From Acidobacteriaceae bacterium (lineage in GTDB: Bacteria > Acidobacteriota > Terriglobia > Terriglobales > Acidobacteriaceae), in NCBI GenBank assembly GCA_003133425.1, contig PKXI01000337.1, forward strand, positions 1-34,547: 34,547 nt of DNA, read 5' to 3'. A program made the position numbers and the translations under genes. Below, in pieces: positions 8,246 to 17,638 of this stretch. The notes under the pieces were generated by a model. The model was given only the letters and a program-made list of their open reading frames with translations, was not told the DNA's origin and searched no databases. Position 1 is the stretch's first letter; every line of letters begins with the position of its first letter.

Positions 8246-10729
8246 CTATGTTGTGGAGCGAGGCACCACAGCAATCGCCGTGGCCGGGACAACAGTTCCG
8301 GTCCCCGAGAAAGCGCAGCCGGCATCCTGACCACCTGCGGAGACGGGCGTGCAGGCTGGAAGATTGGGGCTGATCTGGTGCGAGTCGGTGGGCGGCGTCG
8401 CGGCGGACGGGGTGGCCGGGATGCTGATGTAGTGGATCTTGTTATCGCCCGCGGTAGAGACGAAGAAGATGGAATCGTCCGGTGTAAAGGCTCCAGCCAT
8501 GGGCGCGGTAATGGCTCCGCTGCCCGTGAGCGTTACGTAGCCAACCGTCCCCGGAGCGCCACCCGCCACCGGCAGATAGTAGGGCAACTGGGCGCCGGCC
8601 GAGACGCCGTTGTAAGTGACAAACGCCAGGTTTGATACCGGCGAAGCCACGACCTGGTTGATTGCAGTCGGATTGATGCCGGTAAGCGAAACCTGGCTGA
8701 CGGTGCTCGCGATAGTGAGAGGCGACAGCGTCTGCGTAGTGCCGGAGATGGCGATGGGGCACTCGGAGGTGGGAATCGTAACGGCGAGGTCGGAGAGCGT
8801 AATTCCGCCGCCGAGCAGAGCCGCGCCAATAATGTGTTTGCCGTCGGTGGTTGCAGTCAGAACGTCAGATTGCACAGGCTTGGAATCGCCCAGCGGATAG
8901 AGCGTCATGCTCGCGGAGTTGCCCACCGTACCAGCGGGGCACCAGGTGTGAGCGACGGTCGGAGTTCCCCTGAGATAGGCGCCGACGCCGGGGATGGCCA
9001 GAGCCGGCGTTTGCATTGTGCCGGAGACCGCCACATTGGCCGGCAGCGTACCCGCCGGGATCGATCCAGGCGGCAGCGGGCTCGGCGGCAGCGGGTACGT
9101 GCTCCAGCCCGTGTTCTGGCTGTAGACGTAGAGCGTGTCGGTGTGTCCGGTAATCGCCGGCGGGTTATTCAGCGCGGCGTTATCGGTGATATAGAGCGTC
9201 TTCGAATCCGGAGTCCACACAGCAGCGTTTCCGAGGCCGCCAAAGGTTGTAAAGCTGCCGGCGGAGGCGTTGTAGAGATAGAAGAGCTGGCGCACCTGGT
9301 CATTGACGAGCACTTGCGCGTTGTTGGGCGAAACGGCAAGCACCACGCCCGGAGCGTTGCTGTCCTGCTTGGAGATGGTATTACTGCCCGCGTTGTAGAC
9401 CATCAACTCGCGGGCTGAACCAAAATAAAGATTGGTGCCGGTCTCGTCCATGACCATGGAGTTGGGTACGTAGGGCAAACGAACCGTGGAACCAATAGTG
9501 CCAGTGAGCAGTTCGATAGGGACGAAGTACTGCGACTGGCCGGGCGCGGCGAACCAGACGAAGTCACTGATGGTGCCGGGAGTGGTAATGTTCACCGGAT
9601 TCGACGAAATGGAAAGGCCGGTACCGTACAAGCCAAGCTCATTGATAGGGGATGGATTACATCCGGCCGGCTGGCAGATGGCATAAACCGACGCTACGCC
9701 GGGGAAGCTGGCTGTGACGCTTCCGGCGTTGGTGGCGCTGATGGCGATGGGATTGGTGGACTGGTAATCCAGCGTGAGGCCGGAGATCGGCAGGTTGTTG
9801 GTGTCAAATATCCTGGTGATCAGGTTCTGCTGCACGCCGCGGGTGATGACGCCCGTGGTAGTTCCGTCAGAGAGTGTAACGGAAATCGACTGCGGCGGGC
9901 AGGTGGAGAAGTACCCAGCCGAGGAACCGGTGCCGGCGAGTGTAACGTTAATGGCTGTGGTTCCGGGCTCATTGGCGGTGATCTGATTGGTGTTCGTGTT
10001 GATGGTCCCCACACCTGAATTGGCGACCGAATAGTTGAGAAAGCCGATGGCCGTAGTGCAGTCGGGAACGGTAGTAACACCGGCTGGCAGCGGGCACGCA
10101 AACTGCGCAGGATTGGTGACGGTGGAGGGCTTGCACATCAGCACCTGCTGGCCATTGACGCTGTAGCAGGCCTGGGCATCCAGCTGCGCCGTTTGCGTTT
10201 GGGAAAGACACTGCTGGGGTCCGACCAGCGCAATTGAACTCACCTGCGCATGTACGTAGACTGCAACCGGATTAGAAGTTACCGAGTCAGCCGATGCGGT
10301 GATATAAGCCGTGGTATAAGGCAGGCCGCCGGTCGAAGGCAGAGGGTTCGGAAAATTGCAGATGGTATAGTCTGCGATGCCGCCGCCCGTGTTCCTGTTC
10401 CAGGTGCCGGCGCAGATTTGGCCGGTGGGCGAAATATCAACCAGCTTGTTATTGGTGGTGCCGTAGGTGTACTGGTTTGCATTCACTGAGGCCCCTGCTC
10501 CAGTGCAGGTAACGGCGGAGGGCTGCTGCACCGTCATGGTCTGTCCATAAGCCAAAGAGATGCCCGTGGACTGGGGCTGGAGCGTGATCGATGCAACCTC
10601 AGTTGTCAAAATATCCGAGCCCGGGACAGGGCAGTATTTCCCTGCCGGGTTGCGTGTGCAGCCGGAGATGGATATCCCGGCAGGAATGGCCAGGCACAAC
10701 ATAAAAACAAGCGTCAAAAACCGCCGCAT
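8246..10729 (-). CDS. Exported lipoprotein with Ig-like (BIG2-type) and beta-propeller regions
   Basis: Protein of 827 aa with a lipoprotein signal peptide: a basic start MRR, a hydrophobic core and lipobox SISGC with Cys24 as the lipidated residue. The N-terminal half contains Ig-like repeats of bacterial type, for example ASITLQPQSTGISLAYGQT and a segment around TTGVITRGVQQNLITRI, and is rich in cysteine. The C-terminal half has YVTN/beta-propeller-like blades such as PNSMVMDETGTNLYFG and AVWTPDSKTLYITDN. Likely anchored in a membrane and facing outward, perhaps in adhesion or surface structure; no enzymatic motif is visible. The ATG is supported by GGGGAGG 5 bp upstream. The family appears typical of Acidobacteriota; exact role unknown. 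Confidence 0.82.
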   Translation of the reverse strand: MRRFLTLVFMLCLAIPAGISISGCTRNPAGKYCPVPGSDILTTEVASITLQPQSTGISLAYGQTMTVQQPSAVTCTGAGASVNANQYTYGTTNNKLVDISPTGQICAGTWNRNTGGGIADYTICNFPNPLPSTGGLPYTTAYITASADSVTSNPVAVYVHAQVSSIALVGPQQCLSQTQTAQLDAQACYSVNGQQVLMCKPSTVTNPAQFACPLPAGVTTVPDCTTAIGFLNYSVANSGVGTINTNTNQITANEPGTTAINVTLAGTGSSAGYFSTCPPQSISVTLSDGTTTGVITRGVQQNLITRIFDTNNLPISGLTLDYQSTNPIAISATNAGSVTASFPGVASVYAICQPAGCNPSPINELGLYGTGLSISSNPVNITTPGTISDFVWFAAPGQSQYFVPIELLTGTIGSTVRLPYVPNSMVMDETGTNLYFGSARELMVYNAGSNTISKQDSNAPGVVLAVSPNNAQVLVNDQVRQLFYLYNASAGSFTTFGGLGNAAVWTPDSKTLYITDNAALNNPPAITGHTDTLYVYSQNTGWSTYPLPPSPLPPGSIPAGTLPANVAVSGTMQTPALAIPGVGAYLRGTPTVAHTWCPAGTVGNSASMTLYPLGDSKPVQSDVLTATTDGKHIIGAALLGGGITLSDLAVTIPTSECPIAISGTTQTLSPLTIASTVSQVSLTGINPTAINQVVASPVSNLAFVTYNGVSAGAQLPYYLPVAGGAPGTVGYVTLTGSGAITAPMAGAFTPDDSIFFVSTAGDNKIHYISIPATPSAATPPTDSHQISPNLPACTPVSAGGQDAGCAFSGTGTVVPATAIAVVPRSTT

Positions 10730-11070
10730 GAATCCTCCCCGCCCCGCTTTGTCGAGCCGCGGAACGGTCTGTCCGATTACGTGAGAAGAATTGAGTTATA
10801 GCAACCCGACCACAAGCCTTAGGCTGGCCTGCGGCGGGTGAAATCCGCCCAGACGACCGGCTCCCGACGGGACGCGCTTGCATGCTGCCGGCCGGCGAAA
10901 GACGCTCTCAAAGACTCCAAGGAAAAAGTGTATCAGGACGGGCCCTACTCTGGCTTGAAGCAGACTGCTCGCGCTTCGAGCGGCCTGTCCTGTCGTCTTG
11001 CCCCTGTTGTCTCACCCGCTTCTCTCTTCAAATAGACTCCTCCGGGTGCGGATTGGGAGCAGAGGCTCCC
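10730..11070. other. 341-bp spacer upstream of the lipoprotein gene
   Basis: No credible gene. It holds the leader and promoter of the minus-strand lipoprotein gene, including a TATAAC on the minus strand near 10796-10801 without a matching -35. There are small hairpins such as GGCGG/CCGCC (10833-10837 with 10845-10849). Directly after the S9 peptidase stop there is a 6-bp hairpin (GGGAGC 11055-11060 with GCTCCC 11065-11070) lacking a T tract. No known riboswitch was recognised. Confidence 0.4.
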
Positions 11071-13179
11071 CTAGGGAGCAGGAGGCATATAACGGGCAAA
11101 CCAGTCGACCGCCCGCACCACCACGTCCTCGCGGTGGCCGGGATCGACGAAGCCGTGACCTTCATTGGGATAAACCACGAGTTGCGCAGGCACATGTTGA
11201 TCGCGGAGCGCATGCCAGAACTCGAATGACTGGGGCGCCGGACACTCGCCGTCGCGGTCGCCAACCACGGTCAACGTGGGCGTTCTTGCCTGTTTGATAA
11301 AGGTGATAGCCGAGCTTTTGGCGTAGACCTGCGGGTCGTCGTAAACCGAAGCGCCAAAGTACGGAATCATCCACTGGTCGATGGAATTCTGGCCATAGTA
11401 GCTGAGCCAGTCGGAGATACCGGCGCCGGCGACTGCTGCTTTGAAACGGTTCGTCTGCGTAACGGCAAACATGGTCATGAAGCCGCCATAGCTCCAGCCC
11501 GTCAGGCCAACCCGGCCGGGGTCGACAGGATATTTCGCCAAGACAGTATCGACGCCGGCCAGGATGTCGCGCAGATCGCCGTATCCGAAGTCCTTTCGGT
11601 TGGCCTGGGTAAAGGCCTCGCCCTGTCCGTAGCTGCCACGTGGATTAGGCTGCAGGACAAAGTAGCCCAGGGCAGAGAAAGCCGCGGGACTGAGGCCCCA
11701 GCCCGGACCCCAGTTGGAAAGCACCACGGCGGCTGGCCCCCCATGGACGTCGACAATAAGTGGATACTTTTTCGACCGGTCGTAGCCCTTGGGAAACATG
11801 AGCAGGCCCTGTACGCGGAAGGAGTCGCTCGTCCAATCGAGGGACACTGACTTGCCCCATGCCGGTTCAACACCTTCGTTGAGATGCGTGAGCTGGGTCA
11901 GGCCTGCAGGTCCGTTTCCCGAACCGGCCGGGTCGCCGGGCCTCGAGCCATAAATTTCAGGCGGATGGTTGACGCTGCCGCCGCGGAAGACAAACAGAGA
12001 GCGGTCGGCCGTAGCGGAAAGACTCAGCTCCAAGTGGTCGGCGCCGACGTTTCCGGGAAAGCTGAAAATTGGTTTGCCGGCAATGCCAGAAACGTTGTTT
12101 CCCGCGGCGTCGCCTTCAAGACGCAAGCGCACGAGTTGGCAATTGCCGCCTGCAATCTCGCTTAAAAAGAGGTTCCGGTTGCCGTCCCACACGATCCAGG
12201 CCGGCGAGCTGGGCCGCTGCGGAGTCAGGTTGTGAGGCTCGCCGCCGGTTGCTGCAACAATCCACACATCCCCGCCCGTCACTCCCTGGTCGCTCATCAG
12301 GCCGCCGATGAACGCGATGGCCTTCCCATCCGGCGACCAGCGCGGAACGGCGATCTGGAGGCCATGCAGCGGGCTGGGGACATCAGCGGGAGCGAGGATG
12401 GCTTTAGGTTCGCCGCCCAGCGCCTGCGTGTAGAGTTTCGCCACCCACCAGTTGTTTTCTCCCGGTGGATCGGCGGCAACATAAGTGAGGGATTTGGAAT
12501 CCGGCGACCAGTCGAATTCGTACACATGCAGGTTGGCCGGCGTGGCGAATGTTGGCTCGGCAGCCTCCGGCGCAGCAGCCTTTGCAACCGCGACGCGCTG
12601 GATTTCAACGCCATCCTCTCCAATGATTCCCGATGGCGGTTTCATTGCGGCCAATGCTCCGGCGGGACGCGTAGCTCCCTCGACGTAGAGAAAGGCGATG
12701 GCTTTTCCGTCCGGAGAAAATGCCGGGGCCCCCACGTATCCCCTCAGCAATGTAAGGCGGCGCGCGGGGCTGTTATCCAGGTGAGAAAGATAGAGGTCCG
12801 TCTGATCGCCCGAACTCAGGCAATCTGACAAGAAGGCCAATGCGGCGGAATCGGGAGACCATGTGAGGTCGCTTTCGCTGCAGTGCTGATCTGGTGTTGC
12901 AGCCGCCGTAATGCGCGCGCTTTTGCCGAGGTTGTCGAGCGGGGCGACGCGAATCTCAGCGCCCTCATGCGCACCCTGAATCCAGGCCAGCCGCTTGCCG
13001 TCCGGAGAAACCGCCGCGTGGCCGAGGTAGCGCCCGCGATTGAGGCTGCGCAGTACCTGCACGATGTGGTCGTGGCTCGCCGCTTGAGAATCCTGGCCGA
13101 CGAGGGTGAAAGATGAACAGAGGAGCAGGCAGGCGGCTAAGGATGCGGGCAGAGACTTGCGGAGGGACGGCAAAAACAT
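11071..13179 (-). CDS. S9 family prolyl oligopeptidase-like peptidase, exported
   Basis: Serine peptidase of 702 aa of the acylaminoacyl-peptidase/dipeptidyl-peptidase group, which cleaves short peptides. A Sec signal peptide (about 1-34) points to the periplasm or outside. Residues 50-430 form a WD40-like propeller with repeated SPDGK/SPDS motifs (VSPDGKRLAWI, FSPDGKAIAFLY, WSPDGKAIAFI). The C-terminal alpha/beta-hydrolase has the oxyanion region VDVHGGP, nucleophile Ser563 in GWSYGGFMT, Asp643 in GDRDGECP and His675 in EGHGF, so the triad is complete. Length is normal for the family. It is transcribed in the direction of the lipoprotein gene but separated from it by 341 bp, and follows a small exported protein gene by 75 bp. 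Confidence 0.92.
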   Translation of the reverse strand: MFLPSLRKSLPASLAACLLLCSSFTLVGQDSQAASHDHIVQVLRSLNRGRYLGHAAVSPDGKRLAWIQGAHEGAEIRVAPLDNLGKSARITAAATPDQHCSESDLTWSPDSAALAFLSDCLSSGDQTDLYLSHLDNSPARRLTLLRGYVGAPAFSPDGKAIAFLYVEGATRPAGALAAMKPPSGIIGEDGVEIQRVAVAKAAAPEAAEPTFATPANLHVYEFDWSPDSKSLTYVAADPPGENNWWVAKLYTQALGGEPKAILAPADVPSPLHGLQIAVPRWSPDGKAIAFIGGLMSDQGVTGGDVWIVAATGGEPHNLTPQRPSSPAWIVWDGNRNLFLSEIAGGNCQLVRLRLEGDAAGNNVSGIAGKPIFSFPGNVGADHLELSLSATADRSLFVFRGGSVNHPPEIYGSRPGDPAGSGNGPAGLTQLTHLNEGVEPAWGKSVSLDWTSDSFRVQGLLMFPKGYDRSKKYPLIVDVHGGPAAVVLSNWGPGWGLSPAAFSALGYFVLQPNPRGSYGQGEAFTQANRKDFGYGDLRDILAGVDTVLAKYPVDPGRVGLTGWSYGGFMTMFAVTQTNRFKAAVAGAGISDWLSYYGQNSIDQWMIPYFGASVYDDPQVYAKSSAITFIKQARTPTLTVVGDRDGECPAPQSFEFWHALRDQHVPAQLVVYPNEGHGFVDPGHREDVVVRAVDWFARYMPPAP

Positions 13180-13254
13180 AGAGAAATGCTAACAGTCCCG
13201 CGCCAGCGTTGCCGGTCCTCTCCAGCGTGAAACTCGCGTCGTATCTTCTCCCCG

Positions 13255-13980
13255 TCAGGAGGCCGGTGGTGCCAGAGGTTTCGCAGGCGGCGTAAGCACA
13301 AAGCCCTTGCGCACCAGCGCGAAGCCTTTCTGCGGAAGTTCAGCCTGCAATAGCTGATTTTCCGGGCCCGAGAAGAGCTCGGTCCGGGCACCGGCGATGG
13401 TGGCGACCAGGTGATGAGCGGTGATGGGCTTCCCATCCAGAGTTCCCTGCTCATCGGCGTAGGTGGCTAACTCGATTTGCGCTACTGATCCGGGCTGCGT
13501 GCCCGCTTGCTTGGGCAGGATGGCCCAAAGATCGCGGTTGTTGCGGATCACGCCGAGTGTCAGCAGAGTTTCAAGCGCGCCGGGATCGAAATCCGCAAGA
13601 AAGACCGCGCCGGGATGCGCGTCAAGAAGGGCGGTGGAACTGCGCCCGTTGGCTGAGACGTTCAGCAGCAGTTGGGCCGAGTCGGGCGCGGCAGCTACGT
13701 TGACGGCCGTTCCGTTGACCGCGGCGCTCAGTTGAACGTGCCTGAACTCATTGTCTGCGGAGAGCTGCTCAGTTTTGGAGAGGGCATACTCGAGCCCTTT
13801 CGTTGAGACGCGAACCAGCGAAGTGGAGTCAAAACCGGCTTGAGTAGCGACGAAATTGAAGCTGGCTGTGCCCACCGGGTGGCCGAGCTGCGACACCTCA
13901 AAGCTGGCCGCCTGGGCCGAGGCGGCAACTGGAATCAAGGCAAGAGTTCCCAAAAGGGAGAAAGAAAGCAGATTACGCAC
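13255..13980 (-). CDS. Exported protein of unknown function
   Basis: Protein of 241 aa that I do not recognise. It has a clear Sec signal peptide (MRNLLSFSLLGTLALIPVAASAQA) and a mature part rich in beta-strand-forming residues, with a motif GHPVGTASFNFVATQAGFDSTSLVRV near the start that recalls periplasmic beta-sheet proteins acting on their own substrate-like domain; this is only a resemblance. No catalytic motif, cysteine or membrane segment is evident in the mature part, and the C-terminus is proline-rich (PPAKPLAPPAS). The start codon is GTG with AGGAG about 14 bp upstream. It lies just upstream of the S9 peptidase gene on the same strand, so it could be co-transcribed with it. Confidence 0.7.
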   Translation of the reverse strand: MRNLLSFSLLGTLALIPVAASAQAASFEVSQLGHPVGTASFNFVATQAGFDSTSLVRVSTKGLEYALSKTEQLSADNEFRHVQLSAAVNGTAVNVAAAPDSAQLLLNVSANGRSSTALLDAHPGAVFLADFDPGALETLLTLGVIRNNRDLWAILPKQAGTQPGSVAQIELATYADEQGTLDGKPITAHHLVATIAGARTELFSGPENQLLQAELPQKGFALVRKGFVLTPPAKPLAPPAS

Positions 13981-14042
13981 GGGCGTGTGTCGCTCCTGCG
14001 TGGTTAGACACGAAAACGAGGAAAGAGTTGCAGACGATAGTT

Positions 14043-14204
14043 CAGGGTTCAGGGGTCAGGAATCAGCGCAAAATTGTCCCCGGCCCTCTCAGGGCTCCAA
14101 TTAAATGCACCGTGCCCCATCCTTGCGCCTTTTCCCGGCGCAAGGGTGGGAAGCCCCAAATCTCAATCAGGGTGTTTTAACTGATCCCTGACCCCCGATC
14201 CCTG
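14043..14204. repeat. 162-bp composite inverted-repeat element
   Basis: Left arm 14043-14066 and right arm 14181-14204 are inverted repeats matching at 21 of 24 positions. Each arm is itself built from 7-bp words (GTTCAGG, GTTCAGG, GGTCAGG, AATCAGC on the left). The arms enclose the REP-like palindrome at 14112-14157. The right arm ends 4 bp past the sodA stop. It could act as a sodA terminator or be a remnant of a non-autonomous mobile element; no target-site duplication was identified. Confidence 0.65.
14112..14157 (+). repeat. REP-like palindrome, copy 2
   Basis: GTGCCCCATCCTTGCGCC, a 7-nt loop and GGCGCAAGGGTGGGA form a stem whose core CCTTGCGCC (14121-14129) pairs perfectly with GGCGCAAGG (14137-14145). 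It shares the 14-bp word GTGCCCCATCCTTG with the copy at 28843. Confidence 0.75.
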
Positions 14205-14208
14205 CTTT

Positions 14209-14832
14209 TTAACCCTTTGCAGTCGCAAGCCGCTTGTTGACCTCTTCCCAGTTGACGACATTCCACCACGCGGCCAGGTATTCCGGCCGGCGGTTCTGGT
14301 ACTTCAGGTAGTAAGCGTGCTCCCACACGTCGTTGCCCAGAATCGGATAAAGCCCCTGCGAGAGCGGCGAGTCCTGGTTCGCCGTGGTCATCACCTTGAG
14401 CTTGCCGCCGGTAAAGACCAGCCAGCCCCAGCCGGACCCGAACTGCTTGGCCGTGGTTTCGTTGAAGGTCTTCTTGAAAGCGTCAAAGTCGCCGAAGTCG
14501 GCAGATATCTGGCTGGCAATAGCGCCCGAGGGGTTGCCGCCAATGCCGGCGGAGCTGGCCGGGCCCATCAGCTTCCAGAAAGCGGTGTGGTTCGAGTGAC
14601 CGCCGCCGCTGTTGCGGACAACGCCGCGGATATCTTCAGGAACAGCAGCTAGATCACTGATCAGATCGTCGACGGACTTGGCAGCCAGCGCGGGGTGACT
14701 GGCCAGAGCGGCATTCACATTGGTGATGTAGGTCTGGTGATGCTTATCGTGGTGGAGCTTCATCGTTTCGGCGTCGATGAAGGGTTCAAGCGCGGCGTAG
14801 TCGTAGGGCAGTGGTGCAAGTTCATAAGCCAT
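14209..14832 (-). CDS. sodA: Superoxide dismutase, Mn-type
   Basis: Converts superoxide to hydrogen peroxide and oxygen; 207 aa, the usual length. Metal ligands by alignment to the Fe/Mn family are His27 (MKLHHDKHH), His82 ([11 protein letters not shown]), Asp168 and His172 (DVWEHAYY). The GGG before HSNH and Gln153 in ANQDSPL are the pattern of manganese enzymes; cambialistic activity cannot be excluded. There is no signal peptide, so it acts in the cytoplasm. GGAGGAAA lies about 9 bp before the ATG. It is a single-gene unit: the gene upstream is divergent, and the composite inverted repeat begins almost at its stop codon. Confidence 0.95.
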   Translation of the reverse strand: MAYELAPLPYDYAALEPFIDAETMKLHHDKHHQTYITNVNAALASHPALAAKSVDDLISDLAAVPEDIRGVVRNSGGGHSNHTAFWKLMGPASSAGIGGNPSGAIASQISADFGDFDAFKKTFNETTAKQFGSGWGWLVFTGGKLKVMTTANQDSPLSQGLYPILGNDVWEHAYYLKYQNRRPEYLAAWWNVVNWEEVNKRLATAKG

Positions 14833-15146
14833 CGGGGAATTTCCTCCGTTCGAATTGTAAGGTGTGGGTGGAACCCTGCGCTAAGCAGCAGCGAACAAGG
14901 TGTTGGACGCCTGAGGGTCTGCTCGACGCTCTTCACAAGCGGCAGCGGGGCCTTCACTGTAGATGGATGCTCAAAAGGGCTAGAGGGGTGCAAAAGACTG
15001 TGAATAAGAGTAATTAGGAAACCTTTGCCGGTCGCGGAACATCGATAAGGTGGACGTTGGCGGGCGGCTTCCCCGATCTTCCGCGTACATTCCCCAATTC
15101 TGATGCGGCATTCCAAGTCTCACAATCCGAAAAGCTGTGTGCAACC
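14833..15146. other. 314-bp divergent spacer between sodA and the glucoamylase gene
   Basis: Must contain the promoters of both divergent genes, but no clear -35/-10 pair, operator palindrome or gene could be picked out. The region just before the glucoamylase ATG lacks a strong ribosome-binding site. Confidence 0.4.
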
Positions 15147-17585
15147 ATGAACGATCAGGCGGACTACCGGTGGCTCGAGCAGCAGGGCGAAGCGTTCGGC
15201 AGCCCCGGCCTGGAGCCGCGTTGGACCTCGAGCGTAAAAGATGCGGTGGGCACCGCCTACTCGGCCTCAAGCCGGGTGTGGTTCACCTGCTCGCACGGCA
15301 TCCTGAACGAGATCTATCACCCCACCATTGACCGGGCGCAGGTCCGCGACATGGAATTCCTGGTGACCGACGGCGAGACGTTCGTCCACGAGGAGAAGCG
15401 CGACCTGGAGTCGACCTTCGAGTACATCGACGCGGAGGCGCTGGGGGTGCGCTATGTGAACAGCGATCCCCAGGGGCGCTACAAGCTGACCAAGGAAATC
15501 ATCTGCGACCCGCATCATAGCGTGGTTCTTACGCACGTAAAGCTCGAGGGACACGAGGACCTGCTGCCGCGGCTCAAGGTCTATGCCCTGCTGGCGCCGC
15601 ACCTTAACGATGGTGGAGCGGGCAACAATGCGCGCGCGCTCGACATTGCCGGCAAAAAGGTGCTTTTGGCGTGGAAAAACGAGTGGTCGCTGGCTTTATC
15701 TGCCAGTTGCGGGTTTTCCCGTGTGAGTTGCGGATTTGTGGGCGCAAGCGACGGCTGGCGCGACCTGATGGATAACTTCCGCATGGACTGGGAGTTCGGG
15801 TCGGCCACCGGCGGCAACGTTGCCTTGATGGGCGAGCTGGCGCTGGCGAACGCGGGTGTAGACGGTTCGTGGGAGTTCACCGTGGCCTTCGGGCTCGGCG
15901 AGGGACATCACACGGCCACGCAGCAGACGATGGGCGCGCTGGCAACGCCGTTCAGGGATCAGCGCACCCGCTTCATCGAGCAATGGAAGCGAGCGGCCAA
16001 TCCGGAGTGGTTGGCGGCAAAGGCAGGCGACGGCGGCAAGCTGATGCGCACCAGCCACAATGTTTTGCTGGCCCACGAGGATAAAACATATTCAGGCGCA
16101 TTTGTCGCCTCGTTGTCGATTCCCTGGGGACAGGTAAAGGGCGACGACGACCTGGGCGGCTACCACCTGGTCTGGACGCGGGATATGGTGCAGACGGCGA
16201 CCGCGCTCCTTGCCTGCGGACGGGCCGATACGGCGCGCCGTGCCCTGGTTTACCTGGCCTGTACGCAGCAGCCCGACGGTGGCTTTGCGCAGAATTTCTG
16301 GATCGACGGAACACCCTACTGGAGCGGCCTGCAACTGGACGAGGTGGCGTTTCCGCTGATGCTGGCGTGGCGCCTGTGGAAGGCCGACGCCCTGGGCGAA
16401 CTGAAAATCTTCCCCTTCGTGGAGCGGGCGGCGGGGTTCCTGCTGCGTCATGCGCCCATAACCCACCAGGAGCGCTGGGAGGAGAACGCCGGCTACTCGC
16501 CCTCGACGCTGGCGGCCGTTATCGGCGGCCTGATTTGCGCCGCCGAGATTGCCCGCGCCCACGATTCGGGTGAGATGGCCGTGTTTCTTGAGGAATACGC
16601 CGACTGGATCGAGAAACACATCGAAGACTGGACGGTGACCAACAACGGCGTTCTGCACCCCGCCATCAAGCGTCACTACATGCGCATCCGCCCGCCGGAG
16701 AAGGGCGAGGCTTACGCCTGCGAAAGCTGCGGCGACGAGATCCTGCGGCTCGCAAACCGGGCGCCGGGCGCGAACGTTGCGTTCGAAGCCCGCGAAATCA
16801 TCGACGCCGGCTTCCTGGAACTGGTTCGGTACGGCGTTCGCCAGGCGAACGATCCGCTGATTGTTGACTCGCTCAAGGTGGTGGACTCCGTGCTGAAGCG
16901 CGACCTGCCGCAGGGGCCCGGCTGGCTGCGGTACAACGGCGACGGCTACGGGCAAAGGCCGGATGGCGGCCCGTTTCAGGGCTGGGGCCAGGGGCGTGTC
17001 TGGCCGCTGCTCACTGGCGAACGTGCGCACTACGAGCTGGCGGCAGGCAACGGTTTTGAGCAGATGATAAAGACCTATGAAGCGTTTGCCACCTGCGGCC
17101 AAATGTTGCCGGAGCAAGTGTGGGACGAGCCGGACAGGGCAGGTACGAGCCTGCGGCTGGGCAAGCCGGCCGGGTCGGCTGTGCCCCTGGTCTGGGCGCA
17201 CGCGGAGTACCTCAAGCTGCTGCGCTCGGCTGTGGACGGCAAGATCTTCGACCGCATCGATCCCGTGTATGAACGCTACTGCGAGCCTGCGGGCAGGCAA
17301 AAACTGCGCCGCGATGTGGAAATTTACAGCCAGCGGCGGCCGATTCAGAAAATTGCCCCGGCAAGCACCCTGCGCATCCTGGACGAGAGGCTTTTTGCCG
17401 TGATTTGGACCGACGACGGCTGGAAGACAACGTGTAAATCGTTGAGCCGCAGCCTGGGCAGCGCCGGGTTCAGCGCGGATATTACCCCCGGAGCCGGAAG
17501 CGCCGCAGTGGAATGGACCCTCCATTGGCCTGAGCAGGACGCCTGGCTTGGATACAATGTTGAAGTCAAGGTTGACGCCAATTAA
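15147..17585 (+). CDS. GH15 glucoamylase (glucan 1,4-alpha-glucosidase), intracellular
   Basis: Releases glucose from the non-reducing ends of starch, glycogen or maltodextrin by inversion. About 812 aa from the ATG at 15147, where the family-typical [20 protein letters not shown] soon follows; an upstream ATG at 15057 would add 30 non-homologous residues. Residues about 15-290 form the beta-supersandwich N-domain of bacterial glucoamylases, and the rest is the (alpha/alpha)6 barrel. Catalytic acids are recognisable: the general acid in [14 protein letters not shown] (Glu445/446) and the general base Glu656 in PEQVWDEP. Conserved substrate-site segments include LVWTRDMVQ and [11 protein letters not shown]. 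There is no signal peptide, so storage glycogen is the likely substrate (inference). It heads a run of pentose-phosphate genes, with transketolase 53 bp downstream. Confidence 0.93.
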   Translation: MNDQADYRWLEQQGEAFGSPGLEPRWTSSVKDAVGTAYSASSRVWFTCSHGILNEIYHPTIDRAQVRDMEFLVTDGETFVHEEKRDLESTFEYIDAEALGVRYVNSDPQGRYKLTKEIICDPHHSVVLTHVKLEGHEDLLPRLKVYALLAPHLNDGGAGNNARALDIAGKKVLLAWKNEWSLALSASCGFSRVSCGFVGASDGWRDLMDNFRMDWEFGSATGGNVALMGELALANAGVDGSWEFTVAFGLGEGHHTATQQTMGALATPFRDQRTRFIEQWKRAANPEWLAAKAGDGGKLMRTSHNVLLAHEDKTYSGAFVASLSIPWGQVKGDDDLGGYHLVWTRDMVQTATALLACGRADTARRALVYLACTQQPDGGFAQNFWIDGTPYWSGLQLDEVAFPLMLAWRLWKADALGELKIFPFVERAAGFLLRHAPITHQERWEENAGYSPSTLAAVIGGLICAAEIARAHDSGEMAVFLEEYADWIEKHIEDWTVTNNGVLHPAIKRHYMRIRPPEKGEAYACESCGDEILRLANRAPGANVAFEAREIIDAGFLELVRYGVRQANDPLIVDSLKVVDSVLKRDLPQGPGWLRYNGDGYGQRPDGGPFQGWGQGRVWPLLTGERAHYELAAGNGFEQMIKTYEAFATCGQMLPEQVWDEPDRAGTSLRLGKPAGSAVPLVWAHAEYLKLLRSAVDGKIFDRIDPVYERYCEPAGRQKLRRDVEIYSQRRPIQKIAPASTLRILDERLFAVIWTDDGWKTTCKSLSRSLGSAGFSADITPGAGSAAVEWTLHWPEQDAWLGYNVEVKVDAN

Positions 17586-17638
17586 AGAGTTCCAAGGGTG
17601 CGGACCGCACTTCAGCCGAAAGGAAAATTTCCAACCAA

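Noticed and set aside
10829..10870. Hairpin-rich stretch that briefly suggested a riboswitch
   Set aside because: Lacks the conserved cores of cobalamin, TPP, SAM, FMN or glycine riboswitches that I can recognise; only short GC stems are present.
16092..17525. 477-codon open frame on the minus strand inside the glucoamylase gene
   Set aside because: The plus strand encodes a complete GH15 enzyme with both catalytic glutamates; the antisense frame has no recognisable motif and is a product of high GC codon bias.
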